DNA of 5,317 bases from the NCBI GenBank assembly GCA_018825725.1, contig JAHKBC010000231.1, positions 1 through 5,317 on the forward strand, read 5' to 3'. Origin of the DNA: Candidatus Omnitrophota bacterium (GTDB lineage Bacteria; Omnitrophota; Gorgyraeia; Gygaellales; Profunditerraquicolaceae). Of this stretch, positions 1 through 5,317 are shown one piece after another (the first letter of the stretch is position 1; every line of letters begins with the position of its first letter). The position numbers and the translations under genes are program-made. The notes beneath the pieces were generated by a model. That model had not been told where the DNA came from, made no database searches, and worked only from the letters and a program-made list of their open reading frames with translations.

Positions 1-116
1 CTTGTTCTTGTCAAGGAATTTTTAAAACCCTTACCTATATATCACAGAAATATTTTATTTCTCTTAAGTTTATAAAAAATCTCTTTCGCGCAATCAAAAA
101 CAAGGCTTTTTATAGG
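1..116. other. Non-coding AT-rich spacer downstream of the operon
   Basis: This is the only intergenic stretch longer than 20 bases in the window. It follows the TAG stop of the UPF0280 gene. No credible reading frame and no clear GC-rich hairpin followed by a T-run were found, so no intrinsic terminator can be called. It contains the putative leftward promoter and about 60 bases of possible untranslated leader. Confidence 0.7.
69..97 (-). promoter_or_regulatory. Putative sigma-70-type promoter reading out of the window to the left
   Basis: On the minus strand TTGATT (97-92) is separated by exactly 17 bases from TATAAA (74-69), matching the TTGACA/TATAAT consensus at 4 and 5 of 6 positions with ideal spacing. 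Transcription would start near position 62 and leave the window, which suggests the next gene to the left has its own start of transcription. The surrounding DNA is AT-rich, so a chance match is possible. Confidence 0.4.
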
Positions 117-863
117 CTATCTCTTGAGCGCGCTTAGCCTGATCCTTCCCCAGAAAATAATGCTGCTACCCAGAATAATCAGTACACCGCGGACATTACG
201 AATAGAACTTGCAAAAATTACCGCTTTCTTAAAATCTTCCTTAGATTTTACCATATTCGCAGATGCCGTAGCTACGGCATCTGCCAAAGCAACATTACGC
301 GCTAAAATCACTACGCTATCAGCATTACCCAGGCTAAAGGAATGTCCAACACTCCCCGAAGACGTGCATACCCCAAGCGGTGTCTCCTGTGGCTCTATTT
401 TTAACGCTATTTTACCGGATAATTTTGAATTTCCGGCATAGATATTCACGTATCTGGGCTTAGTTGCCCTTAAATATATATCACCGCCATTCTCAATAAT
501 CACATCTTTACACCCCATCCTGAATATATCCCTTCCTAGAAAACCGGCGATGGCTCCAGCAACCGCCGCCATCGGGCCGACACCGGCAATTTTAGCCTGA
601 CGGGCCATCTCCTTAACGATCAAGGGGGCATTCGCTTCTACCGAAAGCGGCCTTAAACTGGTAAGAAATTTTTCATCACGTGTAATATAATTTTCAATGT
701 CGCTACGATACAACATTAGCCTTCTGGACAAGTTTTTTTTATCGATAGGCCTGTCTGTAAGAATCTCTAAATCTGTCTGGCGCACACAAATACGCGTCTT
801 GACTAAATCTTTAGATTTTACCCAATCGCGATAGAATCTCTTTTGGTATTTGTTTGTCTTCAT
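117..863 (-). CDS. UPF0280 family protein (COG2122, ApbE-related)
   Basis: A 248-residue protein that matches the UPF0280 family along its whole length: YQKRFYRDWV near the N-terminus, TDLEI (30-34), AGVGPMAAVAGAIA (93-106), ENGGDIYL (124-131), GVCTSSGSVGHSFSLGNAD (164-182), ADAVATASAN (194-203) and a final GVLII...WG strand. NGGDI and ADAVATA mirror the GGDI and ADALATA motifs of ApbE flavin transferases, so it probably shares that fold; flavin transfer itself is not shown. From memory, the Methanosarcina acetivorans homologue MA1715 was linked to sulfide assimilation into homocysteine, which makes a sulfur-related role possible here. No signal peptide or lipobox is present, unlike exported ApbE. 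It starts 7 bases after the HAD gene, with no recognisable ribosome site before the ATG, so coupled re-initiation is likely. It is the last gene of the operon in view. A perfect 26-bp palindrome covers its ADAVATAS codons. Confidence 0.9.
   Translation of the reverse strand: MKTNKYQKRFYRDWVKSKDLVKTRICVRQTDLEILTDRPIDKKNLSRRLMLYRSDIENYITRDEKFLTSLRPLSVEANAPLIVKEMARQAKIAGVGPMAAVAGAIAGFLGRDIFRMGCKDVIIENGGDIYLRATKPRYVNIYAGNSKLSGKIALKIEPQETPLGVCTSSGSVGHSFSLGNADSVVILARNVALADAVATASANMVKSKEDFKKAVIFASSIRNVRGVLIILGSSIIFWGRIRLSALKR
259..284. repeat. Perfect 26-bp palindrome inside the UPF0280 gene
   Basis: The half-site GCAGATGCCGTAG (259-271) is followed without any spacer by its exact reverse complement (272-284). 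On the coding strand it spells residues 194-202, ADAVATASA, of the UPF0280 protein. Because the DNA is self-complementary, the same peptide is also read on the opposite strand. The motif is conserved in the family, so this is not an inserted element. In RNA it could fold into a strong GC-containing hairpin with a minimal loop. It is not followed by a T-run on either strand and so does not look like an intrinsic terminator. Confidence 0.95.
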
Positions 864-870
864 GATAATA

Positions 871-1494
871 TTAAAAGTCGATAATTCCGCAGGAGGCGAG
901 ATCTTTTTTTAATTGTTCGGCTCCGGAAAAAACATAGGCGTGCATACCTAAGCTACGCGCTCTTTTGATTAATTCCGGCCGATCATCAACATAAAAACTT
1001 TCACAAGACTTTACCTGCAGTGCTTTCAAGGTAGCGGTATAAATAGAAGCTTGGGGCTTAACCGCCCCCATCTGGCAGGAAGCAAACACATGGTCAAAAA
1101 TATCAAAAACCGGGAAGTTCTTCTTGATATAATTCAAATGTAATATATTGACGTTAGACAAGATCGCCAGTTTGTATTTTTCTTTCAGCCCTTGGGCAAT
1201 AGCGCAGGTTTTCTTATTCTCTTCGCTCAAAAAAAAGATATCGTTCCAGCAGTGCAAGAATTCTTTATAGCTGATACGTAGGCGTAAATTTTTCTTAACC
1301 CGGCGGAAGAAAACTTCCGGAAGGACTTTTCCACTTTCGAAAATACCGGTTAGTTTGGAATCAAAAAAGAAATCGTACAATTGTTGCGCAGGCTTATCAG
1401 TCAGCAATGCTATTCTTTTAACCCCTCGCCAATGGTCAAAATCAAGGATCACCATTCCCAAATCAAAGATTACTGCCTGTATGCTATTGGCCAC
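871..1494 (-). CDS. HAD-superfamily hydrolase, YihX-like phosphatase
   Basis: A 207-residue HAD subfamily IA-type protein. Motif I is FDLGMVILDFD with nucleophile D11; motif II is ILSN with S113; motif III is K146 in GAVKPQ; motif IV is VDDRPE with D170 and D171. The cap region between motifs I and II, about residues 18-95, is helical. The overall pattern, including GIFESGKVLPEVFF, LSNVN followed by LH, and QMGAVKPQASIY, resembles E. coli YihX, an alpha-glucose-1-phosphate phosphatase. As in YihX, motif I has glycine at D+2 (D-L-G) where most HAD phosphatases carry a second aspartate. The substrate is not predictable at this distance, though a small phosphorylated sugar or metabolite is likely. 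The start is GTG at 1494, directly after the PAC2 TAA in the same frame and with no clear ribosome site, so translation probably depends on ribosomes finishing PAC2. No later start would keep motif I intact. Confidence 0.87.
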   Translation of the reverse strand: MANSIQAVIFDLGMVILDFDHWRGVKRIALLTDKPAQQLYDFFFDSKLTGIFESGKVLPEVFFRRVKKNLRLRISYKEFLHCWNDIFFLSEENKKTCAIAQGLKEKYKLAILSNVNILHLNYIKKNFPVFDIFDHVFASCQMGAVKPQASIYTATLKALQVKSCESFYVDDRPELIKRARSLGMHAYVFSGAEQLKKDLASCGIIDF

Positions 1495-2463
1495 TTAACT
1501 ACTTTTTTCTTTATTGTTTTTAAATAAATCCAGGAACCTGTCTTCGTATTCCTTATAGACATTCCATTTATCAAGCTCTGACTTCAAATCGTTAGCCTTG
1601 GAGATATCGCTCTTGGCCTGTCCGAATAGCTTTTCAATCTTTTCTTTTATAGAGAGCGGGAGCTTGGTCAATTGGCTTAAGGATTTTTTTATTTTTTCGA
1701 TTTCGTCTTGCTGGATAGGCCCTTGAGCTGAAGGTCCAAGTTTTAAATAATCCAACAGGCTATTTATCTGCGTCTCCACTGCGTGCACCTGGTCAATGAG
1801 TTCGCTAAAGTCAATATTCAGCCGCACAACTTTATTCAAAGCCTCTAATACCGAATAGGAAGCCTTGGGGTTCTCGATCTGAATTGTATAAAGAGGAACT
1901 TCTCCTAAAAGGCAAAATCCTTCTAACCCCTCGCGTTTAGCAAGTCCAAGGAATAAGCCATTCATTCCGCTTACCTGGCCTTCATTGAGCTGCTGGAGAT
2001 TGAAACGTTTTAAAAGATTGCCCAGTTCCTGATTAGTCGCGGCAAACCAAACACCCGCATCCTGAGTATGGTCGATAGCCTGGGGCATAGCGGCAAAACT
2101 TACGACCCTCTTGACCTTCAGGAGTTTGGCTAAAGACAATATCTGGCGCGAATACTCTTCGGCCTTGATAAGGTCGGGCTGGGAATCGCTTACCAGTATA
2201 ATCAAGTCATGCCCTCCCACCCTGTTCTTCCAAAAGTATAATTTATTCGACGCGGGCTCAGGTAAACGCAATATCCCGTTTTTGACAACGCTTTCCGTAA
2301 GATAAAAAAAGTTGGAGGGAAGAATTTCGGCAAATTGCTCAGCCTTGAGTTTATCGATTAAATAGTTAGCTGCTTTAATCGCGACCTCTCCCATCCCCGG
2401 CCAGGCTACGATCAAATACGGTTCTTTTAACCTGGGTTTTCTGAATATCTTTATTCCTTCCAT
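1495..2463 (-). CDS. PAC2 family protein (proteasome assembly chaperone 2-like) with C-terminal helical extension
   Basis: A 322-residue protein from the ATG at 2463. An in-frame GTG at 2469 would add two residues, but it lies inside the AGAGGTG ribosome site, so the ATG is the better start. The N-terminal 200 residues carry PAC2/DUF75 hallmarks: VAWPGMGEVA (19-28), a strand ending VSDSQP (91-96), FAAMPQAIDHTQDAGVW (122-138), SGMNGLFLG (164-172) and LLGEVP (184-189). Eukaryotic PAC2 helps assemble the proteasome alpha ring; related proteins are common in archaea and in some bacteria, where their role is largely unknown. From about residue 215 the chain is charged, lysine/glutamate rich and predicted by eye to be almost all helix, with a likely coiled coil near 245-300, suggesting oligomerisation or partner binding. 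No signal peptide is seen, so it is probably cytoplasmic. It starts 8 bases after the M20 gene, and its TAA touches the start codon of the HAD gene. Confidence 0.87.
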   Translation of the reverse strand: MEGIKIFRKPRLKEPYLIVAWPGMGEVAIKAANYLIDKLKAEQFAEILPSNFFYLTESVVKNGILRLPEPASNKLYFWKNRVGGHDLIILVSDSQPDLIKAEEYSRQILSLAKLLKVKRVVSFAAMPQAIDHTQDAGVWFAATNQELGNLLKRFNLQQLNEGQVSGMNGLFLGLAKREGLEGFCLLGEVPLYTIQIENPKASYSVLEALNKVVRLNIDFSELIDQVHAVETQINSLLDYLKLGPSAQGPIQQDEIEKIKKSLSQLTKLPLSIKEKIEKLFGQAKSDISKANDLKSELDKWNVYKEYEDRFLDLFKNNKEKSS

Positions 2464-2466
2464 ATA

Positions 2467-2473
2467 CACCTCT
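2467..2473 (-). promoter_or_regulatory. Ribosome binding site of the PAC2 gene, overlapping the M20 stop codon
   Basis: On the minus strand AGAGGTG sits with its AGAGG core five bases before the ATG at 2463, a near-ideal Shine-Dalgarno spacing. The core shares bases with the TAG stop of the M20 gene, and its last bases supply the GTG at 2469, which is too close to the core to be used. This is the strongest ribosome site in the window and argues for tight translational coupling between the two genes. Confidence 0.75.
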
Positions 2474-3599
2474 AGTTGAATTTATATATTTTTAAAAACT
2501 CCTCCAAGAACTTCGCCCCTTTATACAAATTGTTAATCCTGACATACTCATCTACGCTATGCGCGCACCCTGAGCAGCCAAATCCGGTAGCCACCGCAGG
2601 TATGTTCTTCTCCTGAAAAAAAGAGATAGTTGTTGCTCCCTCGGAACCGCTAATCTTTGGAATTATCTTAAACCTTGCGGCTGCGGACTTAAGGCCCTTT
2701 ATCAATGGATGCGATTGCTCTATGCGATACGGATATTGCAATCCATCTATCTCAATGCGAAATTTCTTAGTATGCCTTTGGATAATCTTTCTTGCCTGAG
2801 CGATAAAATCCCGCGCCGACATCCCGGGCAGGTATCGAAAATCCAGTTCTACCTCTGCCCAATCCGCCACTATATTTACTTTATCCCCGCCCCGAATCGT
2901 CCCGATATTCAAAGTAGGCGGATGCAGATATTTGTTTTTAGGATATTTAAATTTAAGGGACTGCAAATCTTTGAGCACGCTCAAGGCAATACCTATGGCA
3001 TTTACTCCCTGCCAGGGATACGCCCCATGGGCCCTTTTACCCATTAATACTATTTTAAAATGCAAGAGCCCTTTTTGCGCGACTATAATCTCAAATTCAT
3101 CGGCATCCAGGACTATTGCCGCATCCGGCTTTAATACCTTTTTATTTAAAAGCGGAACTAATCCCCAGGTTGAACCGCTCTCTTCATCGGCTGTAGCTGC
3201 AAAACAAAGATTATAACCTAAAATGGTTTTTTCTTCAACAATACTTTTAATGGTCTCCAGAGAAACCGCCAGATTACATTTACAATCCGTCGCCCCCAAA
3301 CCGTATATCTTGCCCTGGCGGATTTGTCCGGAAAATGGATTTATGCTCCATTTGCTTCCGGCGCAGACTGTATCCAGATGCGGGGTCAACAGCAGCGTGC
3401 GGCTTGCGTCCCGGCCTTTTAAAAAAGCAATGACATTGGAACGATTCTTTTTAAACTCGATTACCCGGGCCTTTAATTTTAAACTGTGAAAATAATCCCG
3501 GACAAATGCGGCGATACGGGATTCATCTCCCGGAGGATTCTGGGAATCTATACGGATAAGGTCCTGAGTAAGTTTAATTAACCTGTTTTTTTTAATCAT
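2472..3599 (-). CDS. M20 family metallopeptidase / deacylase (ArgE/DapE/CPG2-like)
   Basis: A full-length 375-residue M20 enzyme, the usual family size, with no signal peptide and so probably cytoplasmic. The expected di-metal ligands are visible: H74 in HLDTV, bridging D105 in GLGATDCKCN, catalytic E139 with E140 in ADEESGS, D165 in VLDADE, and H347 in CAHSVDEYV. H191 in GKRAHGAYPWQGVNAI marks the dimerisation (lid) domain, roughly residues 180-290, inserted in the catalytic domain. The family hydrolyses amide bonds of N-acyl amino acids, diaminopimelate precursors, dipeptides or folate conjugates. Substrate cannot be assigned, so ArgE or DapE should not be used as a name. Oddities are cysteine pairs beside two metal ligands (C106/C108 and C342/C345), and GSEGATT where many relatives have GGTDAR. 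ATG at 3599 lies 3 bases after the FmdB stop; the ribosome site would fall inside the end of that gene and is weak. The TAG stop overlaps the ribosome site of the next gene. Confidence 0.9.
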   Translation of the reverse strand: MIKKNRLIKLTQDLIRIDSQNPPGDESRIAAFVRDYFHSLKLKARVIEFKKNRSNVIAFLKGRDASRTLLLTPHLDTVCAGSKWSINPFSGQIRQGKIYGLGATDCKCNLAVSLETIKSIVEEKTILGYNLCFAATADEESGSTWGLVPLLNKKVLKPDAAIVLDADEFEIIVAQKGLLHFKIVLMGKRAHGAYPWQGVNAIGIALSVLKDLQSLKFKYPKNKYLHPPTLNIGTIRGGDKVNIVADWAEVELDFRYLPGMSARDFIAQARKIIQRHTKKFRIEIDGLQYPYRIEQSHPLIKGLKSAAARFKIIPKISGSEGATTISFFQEKNIPAVATGFGCSGCAHSVDEYVRINNLYKGAKFLEEFLKIYKFN

Positions 3600-3602
3600 A
3601 GT

Positions 3603-3827
3603 TTATCCGGAACAGTTGGAACAATTATGACTGGCGCAGCTCGAGCAGGAAGAAGAACCGTTAGTTATATTACCCCCCGCATCTTTAGACTGAAAACTAA
3701 AAGACGAAATCAGCCGTTGAAGCTTGCTTCCTTTACACTTGGGGCAAATAACCTCATCGTTAGAACTACGCACCAAATACTCAAATTTTAAGGCGCATTT
3801 TTTGCATTCGTATTCATAGATAGGCAT
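3603..3827 (-). CDS. FmdB-type zinc-ribbon protein
   Basis: A 74-residue protein starting MPIYEYECKKC, the hallmark of the FmdB/CxxC_CXXC_SSSS family. C8-x2-C11 and C28-x2-C31 form the two knuckles of a single zinc ribbon, followed by the typical LQRLIS strand. The role of the family is poorly known; the name comes from a putative regulator of formamidase genes, and these small proteins are widespread in bacteria. The serine-rich C-terminal tail carries four more cysteines, C61-x2-C64-x4-C69-x2-C72, with H67 between them, which could bind a second metal; Ser/Cys/Gly-rich tails are common in the family. The start is supported by a weak purine-rich GGGG (3834-3837) six bases upstream. It begins 18 bases after the barrel gene and stops 3 bases before the M20 gene, so it is very probably co-transcribed with both. 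No function in this operon can be read from the sequence. Confidence 0.9.
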   Translation of the reverse strand: MPIYEYECKKCALKFEYLVRSSNDEVICPKCKGSKLQRLISSFSFQSKDAGGNITNGSSSCSSCASHNCSNCSG

Positions 3828-3845
3828 AGATTACCCCAACTGTCT

Positions 3846-5317
3846 TTAAAAACTCTGGCTAAAAGACAACCAGTAATGCGTATCTTTATTAGCCTCATCA
3901 TTAATCGGCCGGGCAACATCAAATCTGACTACGGCTTTTTCTAAAAAAGAGAGGATGTTAAAATGAAACCGCAGCCCAAAACCTACATCTTTTTTAAAAT
4001 CACTCTCTGCAAAACTGGAATACCAGGCCTTGCCGACATCAAAAAATGCGACAGCCTGAATTCCATCCAGGCAAAAGATATTATCCAGAAAATAAACCTT
4101 GGCTTCAGATAGAAGCGGCATTCTGTATTCAATAGTTTCCAGGAAGGCGTGTGCGCCTTGAATATCTTTGCGGCTATAGCCGCGCAAGGCATCAATTCCA
4201 CCTAATTCAAACAAATTCTTGTCGCTATGCTCTCCCCAGCCTAACCGCATCCTATTGGCTAATTTATGCTGCCTTTTAGGAAATAACAAATAGTAATTAT
4301 CCAGTTCGGCGCTGGTACGCCAAAATGCCTGATTTCCGCCTAAGAAATGCCCGGCAAACTCCTGGGTAGAAATAAATTTCCATCCGAAACTCGGATCGGC
4401 ATAAGGCCCGTACCTTCCTAAAGATCCGGTTATACCTACAATCGCTTCATCCTTCTTTAAATAATGCAAGCCCTGGACTTCTTCCTTGCCGTTGAGTCCG
4501 CTGTTATCGATTTTTTTATCCCGGGTAAGGTACAGAGTTACATGATCATTAGCGCTAAATACTCCATAGCTCGCCGGCCAAAGCTCTTTGCGTAGATATA
4601 GTTTTCCTCCGGAAAGGTCGTGTTTTTGTTTTGACGATTCATAATCGAAGATTTCAAATCCGGCGGCCAGCTGCTGATTAAAAATATGACTGACTTCATA
4701 ACCCAGGGCCATTTTTACTTCCCGAGCGTTGAAATCATATCCTGAATTCAAGCGCAGGATATGGTCATAGGGCTTCTGTAAAGAGGTAGTTACTCCCAAA
4801 GAAGACCCTCCTATGGATGGCCCGATAACCTGAGTGCATGAATCACGCGGCAGAAATAAAGGCACTTCGTAAGCCAGAAAGTATAAAGGAACGGGTTTGA
4901 TTTTGAAATTCCGCGGCCATTGGTTATTCGTTCGGTCAATATCCAGAGTAATAGAGTTGTCGGGATCAAGTTCAACGCGCTGCACTTTTTTCCCGGACGG
5001 AACCTCAATCGTGTAAGTTGTAGATTTGCCATCCCAGCAAAAATTGGACTCTGTATTATCCTGGTAAAACACCCGCGCCTGGACTGGCATAACAACCGAA
5101 CCTCGATTCTCTAGGATTATTTTATCCAAGCTTACTTCTCTGACCGCAAAGTCACAGGTCTTTTTGCTTAAAAGCCACTGTTGAAAAAACCATTCCAGGT
5201 CTTGGGCTGATTCCTGGCTGCAGATACGTATCAAGTCCTTGAGCGCGGCATTACCAAATCTGAATTCACGAGCATAACGCTGAATAGCACGGTTAAACTT
5301 TTCCTCCCCCATATAAC
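3846..5317 (-). CDS. M1-type metallopeptidase C-terminal region fused to an Omp85/BamA-like outer-membrane beta-barrel (5' partial)
   Basis: The gene runs off the right edge. The first ATG in view (5312) is probably internal, because the codon before it (TAT) is open, no stop lies between it and the edge, and the protein begins in the middle of a known domain. Counting from that ATG (488 residues), residues 1-60 match the end of the M1 (gluzincin) catalytic region: GEEKF, a helical stretch, then DLEWFFQQWL. Residues 60-133 look like the small beta-sandwich that follows it in M1 enzymes, ending in VELDPDNSITLDIDRTNNQW. From about 140 to 488 the protein is rich in alternating beta-strands with aromatic residues. 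It contains LRGY (376-379), matching the Omp85 loop-6 VRGF/Y motif, then AFFDVGKAW (422-430) and VGFGLRF, and it ends in phenylalanine like barrels inserted by BAM. No POTRA domain is visible between the two parts. The HExxH zinc site and any signal peptide would lie outside the window. I infer a peptidase domain held at the outer membrane; which side it faces is unknown. Confidence 0.82.
   Translation of the reverse strand, partial: YMGEEKFNRAIQRYAREFRFGNAALKDLIRICSQESAQDLEWFFQQWLLSKKTCDFAVREVSLDKIILENRGSVVMPVQARVFYQDNTESNFCWDGKSTTYTIEVPSGKKVQRVELDPDNSITLDIDRTNNQWPRNFKIKPVPLYFLAYEVPLFLPRDSCTQVIGPSIGGSSLGVTTSLQKPYDHILRLNSGYDFNAREVKMALGYEVSHIFNQQLAAGFEIFDYESSKQKHDLSGGKLYLRKELWPASYGVFSANDHVTLYLTRDKKIDNSGLNGKEEVQGLHYLKKDEAIVGITGSLGRYGPYADPSFGWKFISTQEFAGHFLGGNQAFWRTSAELDNYYLLFPKRQHKLANRMRLGWGEHSDKNLFELGGIDALRGYSRKDIQGAHAFLETIEYRMPLLSEAKVYFLDNIFCLDGIQAVAFFDVGKAWYSSFAESDFKKDVGFGLRFHFNILSFLEKAVVRFDVARPINDEANKDTHYWLSFSQSF

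Noticed and set aside
9..14. Minus-strand TTGACA, a perfect -35 box
   Set aside because: Its -10 element would fall outside the window, so it cannot be tested here.
124..441. Plus-strand open frame of 105 codons opposite the UPF0280 gene
   Set aside because: It lies wholly inside a full-length conserved gene and resembles no family. The shared ADAVATASA peptide is only a result of the DNA palindrome.
241..822. 12-base direct repeat TTAGATTTTACC at 241-252 and 811-822
   Set aside because: Both copies encode V-K-S-K type lysine-rich stretches in AT-rich codons; too short and AT-rich to be meaningful.
2111..2305. Plus-strand open frame of 64 codons opposite the PAC2 gene
   Set aside because: Short, antisense to conserved PAC2 motifs, and without recognisable features.
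2709..3489. Three plus-strand open frames opposite the M20 gene
   Set aside because: They overlap each other or lie antisense to a well-conserved enzyme, and their translations show no domain or motif.
4144..4183. Two small inverted repeats: AAGGCG/CGCCTT with a 4-base loop and the 14-bp palindrome GCGGCTATAGCCGC
   Set aside because: Each is short enough to be expected by chance in 5 kb, and they fall on codons of the LRGY region. No T-run follows.
3983..5114. Open frames on both strands inside the M1-barrel gene (3983-4201, 4811-5095, 4920-5114)
   Set aside because: All are out-of-frame shadows of a gene whose motifs are continuous through the region.
5310..5312. ATG as a true start of the M1-barrel gene
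   Set aside because: The reading frame stays open to the window edge and the protein would begin in the middle of the M1 catalytic region, so truncation by the window is the simpler reading.

Overview
This window is a tightly packed, single-strand gene cluster. Six genes all read right to left (minus strand), and the five gaps between them are 18, 3, 8, 0 and 7 bases, which strongly suggests one polycistronic operon. In transcription order the products are: the C-terminal part of an M1-type metallopeptidase fused to an Omp85/BamA-like outer-membrane beta-barrel (5' end cut off by the right window edge); a small FmdB-type zinc-ribbon protein; an M20 metallopeptidase/deacylase; a PAC2 (proteasome-assembly-chaperone-like) protein with a helical tail; a YihX-like HAD phosphatase; and an ApbE-related UPF0280 protein. 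The left 116 bases are non-coding and hold a good match to a housekeeping promoter pointing out of the window.

The organism is a bacterium, and the Omp85-type barrel ending in phenylalanine implies a diderm (Gram-negative) envelope. The moderate-to-low GC, the compact operon and the mix of a bacterial outer-membrane protein with families common in archaea and anaerobes (PAC2, UPF0280) would fit an uncultured anaerobic lineage such as Omnitrophota. That placement is an impression from gene content, not something the sequence proves.

The joint role of the genes is not obvious. Two are peptidase-like (a surface-anchored M1 protein and a cytoplasmic M20 enzyme), which could reflect peptide use. 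The HAD phosphatase, PAC2 and UPF0280 proteins are family-level assignments without a firm substrate. The UPF0280 family has been linked to sulfide assimilation in a methanogen.

The most interesting items are the M1-peptidase/Omp85 fusion, which resembles patatin-Omp85 (type Vd) proteins but with a metallopeptidase passenger and no visible POTRA domain, and a perfect 26-bp palindrome inside the UPF0280 gene, exactly over its ApbE-like motif. The cysteine pairs flanking metal ligands in the M20 protein are also worth checking. No RNA gene, CRISPR array, insertion sequence or broken gene was seen.
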